A stretch of 64,000 bases of DNA from Saprospiraceae bacterium. Its GTDB lineage: Bacteria; Bacteroidota; Bacteroidia; Chitinophagales; Saprospiraceae. The stretch spans positions 62,001 to 126,000 of the forward strand of contig JANQQI010000022.1 in assembly GCA_028285085.1 (NCBI GenBank), in the 5' to 3' direction. Made by a program: the position numbers and the translations under genes. The notes under the pieces are model-generated. The model saw only the letters and a list, made by a program, of their open reading frames with translations, made no database searches and had not been told where the DNA came from. Of the stretch, positions 26,342 to 34,939 are shown piece after piece; position 1 is the stretch's first letter, and each line of letters opens with the position of its first letter.

Positions 26342-27343
26342 TTGACCTACAAAGAAATCATAAAATCGCTTCGAGATAAACAGTATCGGCCAGTGTATTT
26401 TCTACACGGCGCCGAGTCTTATTATATCGACCAGATCACTCATTATGTTGAAAGCCAAGTCTTGTCGGAAGGGGAGCGATCATTTAATCAAATGGTATTC
26501 TACGGGAAGGACTCTGAGGCTAAAACCTTGATCGATACGGCTTGCCGCTATCCAATGATGTCTCCTTATCAGGTGGTGATTCTAAAAGAGGCTCAAGACA
26601 TGAAAAGTCTTGCTAATCTGCTGCCTTATATTGAAAAACCGGTACCAACCACGATCTTGCTTATCGCTTACAAGCACAAGAAATTTGATGCTCGGACTAA
26701 GCTTGCCAAATCGCTAAAGGCTAATGCGGTCTATTTTGAGTCCAAACCGCTTTACGATAATCAAGTGCCGGATTGGATCAGCGATTATTTGAAATCAAAA
26801 AAGATGAGTATTGATGCCAGCGCTTCGCAACTCATCGCCGAGTATCTAGGGAGCAACTTATCCAAGATTGCCAATGAGCTGGATAAACTGACGATTAATT
26901 TGCCAGCCGGTACGGCCGTTACTCAGCAACACATTCAGGATAATATTGGGATTAGTAAAGATTACAACGTTTTTGAGCTGCAACGCGCCTTGGGTAGCCG
27001 TAATGTTGTAAAAGCCAATCGCATTGCGAATTACTTTCGGGCCAATGCCCGCAAACATCCCTTGGTCGTGGTGATTGGTACCTTGTACAATTATTTCAGC
27101 AAGGTGTATATGCTACATTATCTGCGCAATAGCCCGGATCGCGAAATCAGTAAATCCCTCAAGTTGCGCTCGGATTATTTTCTACGCGAATATAAGCTGG
27201 CTGCTCGCAATTATCGTCCGGCGAAGGTGCGCCAGGTCATTAGCCTATTAAGCGAATACGATTTACGATCTAAGGGGGTGAATAATGATAGTACGCCCGA
27301 GGGCGAGTTGCTCAAAGAGTTGGTTTACAAGATTTTACACTAG
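26342..27343 (+). CDS. holA: DNA polymerase III subunit delta
   Basis: 333 residues. Clamp-loader subunit that opens the beta clamp. Starts at TTG 26342 (TYKEIIKSLRDKQYRPVYFLHGAESYYID); there is no ATG nearby and the conserved PVYFLHGxExYYID block follows at about residue 16. Later blocks: VVILKEAQDMKSL, YIEKPVPTTILLIAYKHKK, LIAEYLGSNLSKIANELDKL and ISKDYNVFELQRALG. Divergent from the methyltransferase gene and followed by the trp promoter. Confidence 0.93.
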   Translation: MTYKEIIKSLRDKQYRPVYFLHGAESYYIDQITHYVESQVLSEGERSFNQMVFYGKDSEAKTLIDTACRYPMMSPYQVVILKEAQDMKSLANLLPYIEKPVPTTILLIAYKHKKFDARTKLAKSLKANAVYFESKPLYDNQVPDWISDYLKSKKMSIDASASQLIAEYLGSNLSKIANELDKLTINLPAGTAVTQQHIQDNIGISKDYNVFELQRALGSRNVVKANRIANYFRANARKHPLVVVIGTLYNYFSKVYMLHYLRNSPDREISKSLKLRSDYFLREYKLAARNYRPAKVRQVISLLSEYDLRSKGVNNDSTPEGELLKELVYKILH

Positions 27344-27369
27344 GAGTAGATTTTTTTGTTTGAAAAAAC

Positions 27370-27401
27370 TTGCATAGCTGCTGAAAAGCCCATTATCTTT
27401 G
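27370..27401 (+). promoter_or_regulatory. Promoter of the trp operon
   Basis: A -7 box TATCTTTG (27394-27401) matches TAnnTTTG exactly; TTG at 27370-27372 lies 21 bp upstream as a weak -33. Transcription would start near 27408, just before the leader peptide ATG at 27419. Confidence 0.7.
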
Positions 27402-27418
27402 ACGCAAATAATAACACA

Positions 27419-27478
27419 ATGAATTTTTCAATGAATACAAATTGGTGGTGGCGTTTAACGAATTCGAAATCCGAGTGA
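27419..27478 (+). CDS. trpL: trp operon leader peptide
   Basis: A 19-codon ORF, MNFSMNTNWWWRLTNSKSE, with three consecutive TGG codons at positions 9-11 (27443-27451) and a TGA stop at 27476-27478. It lies between the trp promoter and a strong terminator hairpin, upstream of trpE. The run of Trp codons is the hallmark of ribosome-mediated attenuation: with scarce charged tRNA-Trp the ribosome stalls on them. The second ATG at 27431 would still include all three Trp codons. Confidence 0.9.
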   Translation: MNFSMNTNWWWRLTNSKSE

Positions 27479-27513
27479 GTTGAATGCGCTATTGATGGTA
27501 TCCATTATACATA

Positions 27514-27551
27514 AAAAGCGGCTTGTCGAAATCACTCGACAAGCCGCTTTT
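27514..27551 (+). terminator. trp attenuator (leader terminator)
   Basis: Perfect 16-bp stem: AAAAGCGGCTTGTCGA (27514-27529) and its complement (27536-27551), loop AATCAC, with T4 closing the 3' arm and CGTTT after it. It starts 36 nt after the leader stop codon and ends 40 bp before trpE. Two competing pairings are visible: CGCTATT (27487-27493) with AAAAGCG of the 5' arm (27514-27520), and CGAGTGA at the leader stop codon (27472-27478) with TCACTCG (27532-27538). Confidence 0.88.
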
Positions 27552-27591
27552 CGTTTGGACTTATTCTTGAAGATGATTTAATCAAAAAAAT

Positions 27592-29022
27592 ATGGTTAGT
27601 TCGAAAACAGATACAACACCGCTTGAAAAAATAAAGCTTCGGACTTTTGTCCGACCACTGTTGGCTGATACTTACACACCAGTCAGTATTTACCTCAAAT
27701 TACGGGATCGCTTTGATGGCTCAGTGCTTCTAGAGAGTACGGATTTTAGAAGTATGGAAAACTGCTTTTCCTTCATTGGCCTGGAACCGATTGCTAGTTT
27801 TCGCGTGGAGACACGTCAAATTATTGAGCACTTGCCCGATGGCAGTCAACGGCAACGTGAGGCCACCCACGATGGAGAAATTATAGAAGCTTTTCGGGAT
27901 TTTATCCAACAATTCGAGGTAGAGAAGCCTGATGGTTACCAAGGAATCAATGGTTTTTTCGGACATACTTCCTTTGATGCGGTGCAATATTTTGATAGTC
28001 TACATTTTGACCCTGCCAAGCGCACACTCGACCTTCCTGACATTCACTATAGCTTGTATCGATACGTAATTGCTATAAATCACTTCAAAGACGAACTCCA
28101 TATTATTGAAAACACGACGGAAACCAGTGATACACTGGATCGTATCGAGCAACTCATTCGCCACGAGAGTTTTGGTCAATATCGTTTTCGTCTGGAAGGG
28201 GAGGAGCGAAGTAACCTAACCGACGAGGCGTTTATGGATTTGGTGAGTAAAGGGAAGCACCATTGCCAGGTCGGTGATGTATTTCAAATCGTGATGTCAC
28301 GCCGGTTTTCCCAAAACTTCAGCGGAGATGAGTTCAATGTCTATCGAATTTTGCGCTCAGTCAATCCTTCACCCTATTTGTTCTATTTTGATTATGGCAG
28401 TTATAAGATTTTTGGATCTTCCCCAGAGGCACAAATGATTATCCGTGATGACATTGCCGGCGTCAACCCCATTGCCGGCACCTATCGGCGCACGGGCGAT
28501 GATGAAGAGGATCGCCGACAAGCCCAGCTACTCGCTGAAGATCCCAAGGAAAACGCCGAACACATCATGCTGGTCGATCTGGCCCGAAATGACTTGGGAA
28601 AGCACGCCGAAGAAGTGCGGGTACGAGAGTTAAAGGATATCCAGTTTTTTAGTCACGTTATCCATTTGGTATCGAAAGTAGAAGGTCGCTTACGACCTGG
28701 TACTAATCCCATTCGGGTTTTTGGTGATACTTTCCCCGCCGGCACACTCAGTGGTGCTCCAAAGTATAAAGCGCTTCAACTTATTGATCAATACGAAGGC
28801 GATAATCGCTCTTTTTATGGCGGTGCTATCGGTTATATTGGTTTTAATGGTGAGATGAATCAAGCCATCGTTATCCGCTCTTTTTTGAGCCACCAATCCA
28901 CTTTGCATTACCAGGCTGGAGCAGGGGTAGTTGCCGCAAGTGTTGAAGAGAAAGAGTTGCAAGAAGTAAATAACAAGCTTGGTGCATTGAAGAAGGCCTT
29001 GCAAGAGGCGGAAAAACTTTAG
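27592..29022 (+). CDS. trpE: Anthranilate synthase component I
   Basis: 476 residues. Converts chorismate with ammonia (from TrpG) to anthranilate, the first committed step to tryptophan. The feedback-inhibition site LLES is present (about 46-49), implying Trp-sensitive enzyme. Chorismate-utilising core: IAGTYRRTGDDEEDRR, ENAEHIMLVDLARNDLGK, FPAGTLSGAPK and FYGGAIGYIGFNG. First structural gene after the attenuator; 32 bp separate it from trpG. Confidence 0.98.
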   Translation: MVSSKTDTTPLEKIKLRTFVRPLLADTYTPVSIYLKLRDRFDGSVLLESTDFRSMENCFSFIGLEPIASFRVETRQIIEHLPDGSQRQREATHDGEIIEAFRDFIQQFEVEKPDGYQGINGFFGHTSFDAVQYFDSLHFDPAKRTLDLPDIHYSLYRYVIAINHFKDELHIIENTTETSDTLDRIEQLIRHESFGQYRFRLEGEERSNLTDEAFMDLVSKGKHHCQVGDVFQIVMSRRFSQNFSGDEFNVYRILRSVNPSPYLFYFDYGSYKIFGSSPEAQMIIRDDIAGVNPIAGTYRRTGDDEEDRRQAQLLAEDPKENAEHIMLVDLARNDLGKHAEEVRVRELKDIQFFSHVIHLVSKVEGRLRPGTNPIRVFGDTFPAGTLSGAPKYKALQLIDQYEGDNRSFYGGAIGYIGFNGEMNQAIVIRSFLSHQSTLHYQAGAGVVAASVEEKELQEVNNKLGALKKALQEAEKL

Positions 29023-29054
29023 ATTGTTTGAAGGACTTAAAATGATTGATTACC

Positions 29055-29666
29055 ATGAAGATTTTAGTACTCGATAATTACGACTCATTTACCTATAACC
29101 TCGTGCAATATCTGCAAGAGATTTCGCCCTATCCGGTCGATGTATTTCGCAATGATCAAATTTCACTCGATGCCGTGGCGGCGTACGACTTCATCGTCTT
29201 ATCGCCCGGCCCTGGTTTGCCAAAAGACGCGGGAATTATGCCGGAATTGATCCAGCGTTATGCTTCTTCAAAAACGATTTTTGGGGTCTGTCTGGGCTTG
29301 CAAGCAATCGGTGAAGCCTTTGGTGCTGAATTGGAAAACCTAAAACGTGTCTATCATGGTATTGCGACTTCCATTGCTGTTTTGGATACGGCAGCTCCTG
29401 TATTTCACAATTTACCGGATAGCTTTACGGTAGGACGTTATCACTCCTGGGTAGTCCAACGCGAGAACCTCCCGGAGGTGCTAAAAATTACTGCTGAGGA
29501 TGCACAAGGTGAGATTATGGCCTTACGGCATGATAAATATGCGGTCAGCGGGGTACAATTTCACCCTGAATCCATCATGACCGAGTACGGTAAAGAAATG
29601 CTAGCCAATGTGCTTCGAGAAACGGAGCAACGTATGAAAGCTCAATCGTCCAAGGTCGCACACTAA
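29055..29666 (+). CDS. trpG: Anthranilate synthase component II (glutamine amidotransferase)
   Basis: 203 residues from the ATG at 29055, which begins MKILVLDNYDSFTYNLVQ; a TTG nine bases upstream is unlikely. Class I amidotransferase with the nucleophile Cys79 in IFGVCLGLQAIGE, LSPGPGLPKDAG oxyanion strand, and the His/Glu pair in GVQFHPESI. Supplies ammonia to TrpE. Separate from trpE and trpD rather than fused. Confidence 0.97.
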   Translation: MKILVLDNYDSFTYNLVQYLQEISPYPVDVFRNDQISLDAVAAYDFIVLSPGPGLPKDAGIMPELIQRYASSKTIFGVCLGLQAIGEAFGAELENLKRVYHGIATSIAVLDTAAPVFHNLPDSFTVGRYHSWVVQRENLPEVLKITAEDAQGEIMALRHDKYAVSGVQFHPESIMTEYGKEMLANVLRETEQRMKAQSSKVAH

Positions 29667-29693
29667 TTTTAAAAAACCATAAATCTAATACCC

Positions 29694-30680
29694 GTGAAAG
29701 CTATCCTGACACGTTTATTCGAACACCAAAAACTGAGTCGTGCGGAAGCCCGCGAAATCTTGGTGAAGATTTCCAATAATGAGTACAACGAGGCGCAAAT
29801 TGCTGCCTTTATTTCCGTGTATCTTATGCGCGCCATTTCCGTAGAAGAGTTACAGGGCTTTAGAGATGCCTTGCTGGAATTGTGTCGTCCGGTAGATTTA
29901 GCAGGGCAGGATACCATTGATATCGTCGGGACAGGGGGTGATGGCAAGAATACCTTTAATATTTCGACGCTATCATCATTCGTAGTGGCTGGAGCTGGTT
30001 ATAAAGTGACGAAGCACGGTAATTATGGGGTTTCTTCGGCTTGTGGTTCATCCAACGTCTTAGAGCATCTCGGCTATCAGTTTACGAACGATGTGGATCA
30101 GCTCAATCGCCAATTGGAGCGGGCTAATATTTGCTTTTTTCACGCGCCTTTTTTCCATCCAGCGATGAAGACGGTTGCGCCGATTCGCCGGCAGCTGGGC
30201 GTCAAAACCTTCTTTAATATGCTCGGTCCTTTGGTGAATCCTGCACAACCGACCTATCAATTACTAGGCGTTTTCAATCTTGAATTATCACGATTGTATC
30301 AATATATTTTCCAGCAAACGAAGCGTCAATATGCTATTGTCTACGCTTTGGATGGCTACGATGAGGTGTCCTTGACCGGTAACTTCAAGCTACGGACCAA
30401 TGCCGGAGAATTCACGATGCAGCCTGCCGATTTGGGCAAACCACGGCTGCAGGCCGAAGATTTACACGGCGGGAATACTGTGCCTGAGGCCGCTCGTATT
30501 TTCACTACTATCCTGGAAGGGCAGGGGAGTGCCGCACAAAATGATGTTGTTTCCGCCAATGCCGGCTTAGCGATTCATTGTATTCGCCCGGATCTGTCGT
30601 TAGTAGATTGCGTTGAGGCTGCCCGTGATTCAATACTCGGAGGTCATGCTTTAGCGAAGTTTAAGGCTTTACTTAATTAA
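29694..30680 (+). CDS. trpD: Anthranilate phosphoribosyltransferase
   Basis: 328 residues from a GTG at 29694. Transfers phosphoribose from PRPP to anthranilate. Signature DIVGTGGDGKNTFNIST (PRPP loop), KVTKHGNYGVSSACGSSNVLE, and the VAPIRRQLGVKTFFNMLGPLVNPA block are intact. It is 27 bp downstream of trpG. Unlike most of the operon, the next gene lies 445 bp further on, because a repeat element sits between trpD and trpC. Confidence 0.97.
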   Translation: MKAILTRLFEHQKLSRAEAREILVKISNNEYNEAQIAAFISVYLMRAISVEELQGFRDALLELCRPVDLAGQDTIDIVGTGGDGKNTFNISTLSSFVVAGAGYKVTKHGNYGVSSACGSSNVLEHLGYQFTNDVDQLNRQLERANICFFHAPFFHPAMKTVAPIRRQLGVKTFFNMLGPLVNPAQPTYQLLGVFNLELSRLYQYIFQQTKRQYAIVYALDGYDEVSLTGNFKLRTNAGEFTMQPADLGKPRLQAEDLHGGNTVPEAARIFTTILEGQGSAAQNDVVSANAGLAIHCIRPDLSLVDCVEAARDSILGGHALAKFKALLN

Positions 30681-31125
30681 CTCTAGTTGTGGTAAAAGAT
30701 AATTGAGAGATGAAAATGCTACAAGTTTTGTCCGTTTTCAAATCAATGAACCACTTTTTTTGAAATTTTTTCTGATTGATAATCAATAAGTTAGAGCGTT
30801 AATTTAAAGTATTTACAATATGATTTTATGGAATTTTAGAAAAACGGAATCTATAGATAATAGAAATGTTTCTGAAGCTAAATAGATTTTACCTCTTGTC
30901 CATAAAATGTTCTTGGCAAAGGCTGAGAGCGATATGCCCAAAAAATATTGCGGCCGAAAATGGCCGGCGGTGGCGGCTGAGGGAGGGACCCTCCCACAAA
31001 GCCCCATCCTGTACCTAGATTTCAAATTATCAATACCACCCTGTAACCAATAATGAAAACCTAAAATTATACTACCCGTAAAAAACACAAATCGAAAGTT
31101 ACCATACCATTGAATTATTGACATC
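30681..31125 (+). other. 445-bp spacer inside the trp operon carrying repeat copy B
   Basis: No gene fits here. The first ~140 bp are A/T-rich, with a 13-bp palindrome ATTGATAATCAAT at about 30775; the middle holds repeat copy B (30822-30995); the last 130 bp lead to trpC. No strong T-run terminator and no exact TAnnTTTG promoter was seen, so trpC may depend on read-through from upstream. Confidence 0.5.
30822..30995 (+). repeat. Dispersed non-coding element, copy B
   Basis: Collinear with copy A: GATTTTATGGAATTT (30822), CGGAATCTATAGATA (30845-30859), TGGCAAAGGCTG (30914-30925), GGCGGTGG (30966-30973). Both hairpins are kept with different bases: CGGCC/GGCCG round a GAAAAT loop (30951-30966) and GGGAGGGACCCTCCC (30981-30995). 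The stem change T-A to A-T in the last hairpin relative to copy A is a compensatory change, which supports selection for structure. It is about 40 bp shorter than A in the middle. Inserted between trpD and trpC. Confidence 0.75.
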
Positions 31126-31947
31126 ATGACAAATATCCTAGATAAGATTATCGCCCATAAGCAAAACGAAGTCGCTGAGCGACGTGACCTGTTTCCAACT
31201 AAGCTGCTCGAAAAAAGCATTTACTTTGAAACACCTGTAGTCTCACTTAAAAAATACCTGCTTCGTGAGGATAAAAGCGGCATTATTGCAGAATTCAAGC
31301 GCCGCAGTCCTTCAAAGGGCGCGATTAATCCTTATGCTCAGGTAGAGCAAGTGTCGATTGGTTATATGCAGGCGGGTGCTTCGGCGCTATCGGTTTTGAC
31401 GGATGAGCATTTCTTTGGCGGGAAAAGCGCTGATTTGACGGAGGCTCGTAAATTTAATTTTTGCCCCATCCTGCGGAAAGACTTTATCATTGATGAGTAT
31501 CAACTGATCGAAGCCCGATCGATCGGGGCCGATGCTGTCTTGCTGATCGCTGAATGTCTGGAAAAAGAAGCTCTGCAGCAACTAGCCAAGCAGGCCAAGT
31601 CCTTAGGCTTGGAAGTCCTTATGGAAGTCCATAGCATTGGGCAGTTGGCAAAACTGTGCCCAGAAGTGGATATTGTCGGGGTGAACAATCGAAATCTGGA
31701 AGATTTCAGTGTGAGTATTCAGACTTCGATTGAATTAGCCGATGCCATTCCGGCTGAATTTACTCGTATCTCCGAAAGTGGATTGAACGATCCTCAAGCG
31801 GTCGTTGAATTACAAGAGCATGGTTTTCAGGGCTTTTTAATCGGAGAGCATTTTATGAAAACTGCTGATCCAGCAAAAGCCTGCGACCAATTCATCCAAT
31901 CGGTACAAAATCTGCAAGGCTCTCGGGCGGCTAATTTCAAAAACTAA
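31126..31947 (+). CDS. trpC: Indole-3-glycerol phosphate synthase
   Basis: 273 residues. Ring closure and decarboxylation of CdRP to indole-3-glycerol phosphate. TIM barrel with IIAEFKRRSPSKGAI (catalytic Lys and SPS loop), GASALSVLTDEHFFGG, PILRKDFIIDEYQ (catalytic Lys), AVLLIAECL, VLMEVHS, GVNNRNLEDF and ISESGL. Start ATG at 31126. Separate from trpF by 8 bp, not fused as in E. coli. Confidence 0.98.
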   Translation: MTNILDKIIAHKQNEVAERRDLFPTKLLEKSIYFETPVVSLKKYLLREDKSGIIAEFKRRSPSKGAINPYAQVEQVSIGYMQAGASALSVLTDEHFFGGKSADLTEARKFNFCPILRKDFIIDEYQLIEARSIGADAVLLIAECLEKEALQQLAKQAKSLGLEVLMEVHSIGQLAKLCPEVDIVGVNNRNLEDFSVSIQTSIELADAIPAEFTRISESGLNDPQAVVELQEHGFQGFLIGEHFMKTADPAKACDQFIQSVQNLQGSRAANFKN

Positions 31948-31955
31948 TCAATAGC

Positions 31956-32654
31956 ATGGAACCGAATCGTAAGATATTGCAGATCAAAGTTTGTGGGATG
32001 CGCGAGCTACCCAACTTGGAGGGGTTGACCCAAGTTGCTGTCGATTGGATTGGCTTTATTTTCTATTCTAAATCCCCGCGTTACGTGGAGGCGGAAGGTT
32101 TTGGTGACTCAGGATTGCAAAAGACTTTCGTACAACGGACACCTGCTGGCCAGCGGATTAAGAAAGTAGGCGTATTTGTGAACGAGGAACTAGATGTAGT
32201 TAAAGAAAAGATCGAGAAATACAGCCTGGATGCCGTCCAGTTGCACGGTCAGGAAACCGTATTCTATTGCCAGGATTTACGTGAAACGGGAGTAACCGTC
32301 ATCAAAGCTTTTTCTATTGACGCTGGATTCTCATTTACCCTTACGGATGCCTATCAGTACGATTGTGATTATTTTCTTTTTGATGCCAAAGGATTACAAC
32401 CGGGAGGCAATGGGACGACTTTCGATTGGTCACTTTTACAAAAGTATACTGGTAAAACATCCTTTTTCCTGAGTGGTGGTTTAAGCCCCGGTATGGAAGA
32501 AGCGGTACGTAGTTTCCAGCATCCACAATTCATCGGTTTGGATTTAAATAGTGGCTTTGAACTAGGACCAGGCCGAAAAGACCTCAATCTTCTGGCAGAA
32601 TTTATTCATCGTGTTCAATCTATCGATGAGCGTTTGGACTATAATTATTATTAA
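31956..32654 (+). CDS. trpF: Phosphoribosylanthranilate isomerase
   Basis: 232 residues, somewhat longer than the usual 205-220. Amadori rearrangement of PRA to CdRP. QIKVCGMRELPNLE contains the catalytic Cys, followed by DWIGFIFYSKSPRYV, VGVFVNE, DAVQLHGQE, and FLFDAKGLQPGGNGTTFDW with the catalytic Asp; FLSGGLSPG and GLDLNSGFE complete the phosphate site. An ATG 8 bp after trpC indicates coupled translation. Confidence 0.97.
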   Translation: MEPNRKILQIKVCGMRELPNLEGLTQVAVDWIGFIFYSKSPRYVEAEGFGDSGLQKTFVQRTPAGQRIKKVGVFVNEELDVVKEKIEKYSLDAVQLHGQETVFYCQDLRETGVTVIKAFSIDAGFSFTLTDAYQYDCDYFLFDAKGLQPGGNGTTFDWSLLQKYTGKTSFFLSGGLSPGMEEAVRSFQHPQFIGLDLNSGFELGPGRKDLNLLAEFIHRVQSIDERLDYNYY

Positions 32655-32785
32655 AAAATTGAGTTGCAGATAATGAAAGGAGGGAAGGTGAAAGTTGATG
32701 AAATTCTCTTGATTTTCTGGCCAAAATAGGTGGATCATCTCTCTTTAACATGAAGCATAACTTGTACGATCTAAATCATTAAAAC

Positions 32786-33970
32786 ATGACCTATCAAATC
32801 GATACACGTGGATATTATGGCAAATTCGGCGGCGCTTTCATCCCCGAAATGTTATACAGCAATATCGAAACTCTACGCCGTGAATATTTGCAAATAATGG
32901 ATGAGCTGGCCTTCCAAAAGGATTTTCGCCACTTACTGCGTGACTATGTAGGGCGCCCTTCGCCGCTTTACTTCGCAAAACGTTTATCGGCACATTATAA
33001 TACCAATATTTATCTCAAACGAGAGGACCTGAATCATACCGGTGCGCATAAAATCAATAATACCATCGGCCAAATTCTACTGGCTCAACGCTTGGGTAAA
33101 AAGCGAATCATTGCAGAGACTGGTGCTGGCCAGCATGGCGTCGCTACGGCCACGGTGTGTGCATTGATGGGCATCGAGTGCATCGTCTATATGGGAGCTA
33201 TTGATATTGAGCGGCAGGCGCCCAATGTTTCCCGCATGCGCATGCTGGGAGCCAAAGTCGTACCCGCCAAAAGCGGGAGTCAAACCTTAAAAGATGCTAC
33301 CAATGAAGCCATCCGCGATTGGATCAATAACCCGGTGGATACGCACTACATTATTGGTTCAGTGGTTGGACCGCACCCTTATCCCGATATGGTAGCCCGT
33401 TTCCAATCCGTGATCAGTGAAGAGATGCAGGTACAATTAAAAGAACAGGTTGGTCGACCCAATCCGGACTTGATTATCGCTTGTGTTGGAGGAGGAAGCA
33501 ATGCTGCTGGAGCCTATTACCACTACTTGGATCAGTCAGACGTTCGACTCATTGCAGTGGAAGCGGCTGGTAAGGGAGTTGATACCGGAGAATCTGCCGC
33601 TACGAGCGTACTAGGCACTGAAGGAATTATCCACGGTAGCCGCACCTTATTGATGCAAACAGCCGATGGGCAGATTATCGAGCCTTATTCCATCTCTGCT
33701 GGTTTGGATTACCCCGGAATCGGCCCGATGCACGCCCATTTAATTGCCAGTGGCCGGGCCGAGGCGGTGAGCATTACCGACCGCGAAGCGATTGATGCGG
33801 CCTTTTTCCTCTCCCGCCAAGAAGGAATTATCCCCGCTTTAGAAACAGCGCATGCCTTCGCCGCACTCGATAAGATTAATTATGCGAGCGACGATGTCGT
33901 GGTTATTAATTTATCTGGTCGAGGGGATAAAGACCTCGCGACCTATATTCGTTTTTTGGAAGAAGCATAG
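32786..33970 (+). CDS. trpB: Tryptophan synthase beta subunit
   Basis: 394 residues. PLP enzyme joining indole and serine. The PLP lysine is K89 in [10 protein letters not shown]; other blocks: [13 protein letters not shown] at the start, [24 protein letters not shown] (phosphate-binding glycine loop) and LSGRGDKDL near the end. This is the TrpB1 type that pairs with TrpA. A 131-bp spacer precedes it. Pathway step 5 together with trpA. Confidence 0.99.
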   Translation: MTYQIDTRGYYGKFGGAFIPEMLYSNIETLRREYLQIMDELAFQKDFRHLLRDYVGRPSPLYFAKRLSAHYNTNIYLKREDLNHTGAHKINNTIGQILLAQRLGKKRIIAETGAGQHGVATATVCALMGIECIVYMGAIDIERQAPNVSRMRMLGAKVVPAKSGSQTLKDATNEAIRDWINNPVDTHYIIGSVVGPHPYPDMVARFQSVISEEMQVQLKEQVGRPNPDLIIACVGGGSNAAGAYYHYLDQSDVRLIAVEAAGKGVDTGESAATSVLGTEGIIHGSRTLLMQTADGQIIEPYSISAGLDYPGIGPMHAHLIASGRAEAVSITDREAIDAAFFLSRQEGIIPALETAHAFAALDKINYASDDVVVINLSGRGDKDLATYIRFLEEA

Positions 33971-34008
33971 CATCTAAACCTTTTTTAATCTCGGCAAACA
34001 GAACTAGC

Positions 34009-34803
34009 ATGAACCGTTTAACGCAGCTTTTTGAATCGAAAAAGGATAATATTCTCAATATATACTTCACCGCGGGTTACCCAAACCTAGAGGATACATC
34101 GACTATTATTAAAAACCTGGCTACGGCCGGTGTCGACTTAATTGAAGTCGGCATGCCTTATTCCGACCCTTTGGCGGATGGTCCTACCATCCAGGAAAGT
34201 GGGCAACGCGCCTTACAAAATGGGATGACCCTCGATCTTTTATTTGATCAACTCAAGACTACCCGTCAGTATACCGAAATTCCGCTGGTCTTGATGGGCT
34301 ATTTCAACCAAGTCATGCAATATGGGCCGGATCGCTTTTTTAAAGCTTGTGCAGATGCTGGTGTTGATGGACTCATTTTACCGGATTTACCCTTAGAGGT
34401 GTATCGTGAAGATTATCAGGAGCTGATGGCTGCACACGGTTTGCAAATCAGTTTCCTAATCACACCACAGACTGAGGATAGCCGGATTCGTCTCGTTGAC
34501 GAGCTGAGTACCAGCTTTGTTTATATGGTATCTAGTGCCTCTATTACTGGTGCCAAGCAGGGGATCGAAAATACCCAGGTCGCCTATTTTGAGCGCATCG
34601 CCGCGATGGATTTGCAACGTCCACGTTTGATAGGCTTTGGTATTTCAAATCACGATACGTTTAGTACGGCTTGTCGTTACGCGCGGGGCGCGATTATCGG
34701 CAGTGCCTTCATCCGAGCGTTAACGAATACCGATGACGTCGCTGGTACTTGTCACGACTTTGTCGCCATGATCCGGAATACGGCACTAAAAACCACAGTT
34801 TAA
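34009..34803 (+). CDS. trpA: Tryptophan synthase alpha subunit
   Basis: 264 residues. Cleaves indole-3-glycerol phosphate to indole and glyceraldehyde 3-phosphate. Catalytic Glu46 and Asp57 lie in DLIEVGMPYSDPLADGPTIQ; MGYFNQVMQYG, GLILPDLPLEV and GFGISNHDTF are also present. Last gene of the operon, 38 bp after trpB, followed by a terminator-like hairpin. Confidence 0.98.
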   Translation: MNRLTQLFESKKDNILNIYFTAGYPNLEDTSTIIKNLATAGVDLIEVGMPYSDPLADGPTIQESGQRALQNGMTLDLLFDQLKTTRQYTEIPLVLMGYFNQVMQYGPDRFFKACADAGVDGLILPDLPLEVYREDYQELMAAHGLQISFLITPQTEDSRIRLVDELSTSFVYMVSSASITGAKQGIENTQVAYFERIAAMDLQRPRLIGFGISNHDTFSTACRYARGAIIGSAFIRALTNTDDVAGTCHDFVAMIRNTALKTTV

Positions 34804-34818
34804 GTTTTTTTTGAAAAA

Positions 34819-34850
34819 AATCCATTGCGGTGCAGCGGATTGGACTTTTA
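34819..34850 (+). terminator. Probable terminator of the trp operon
   Basis: AATCCATTGC (34819-34828) pairs with GCAGCGGATT (34832-34841) with one mismatch and one G-T pair, loop GGT, then GGACTTTT. Imperfect but well placed 16 bp after trpA. Confidence 0.5.
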
Positions 34851-34939
34851 ACTGATTTATGTGTTTGTAAGCTTCGTGCTTCAGGCCTGAATGAAAGTTA
34901 TTTTATCTTTCCACATAGACAGTTAAAAGTTATTATAAA

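Noticed and set aside
27592-27660. TRAP- or T-box-type control of trpE
   Set aside because: No series of GAG/TAG triplets and no T-box bulge sequence in the leader; the Trp-codon leader peptide plus terminator explains the region better.
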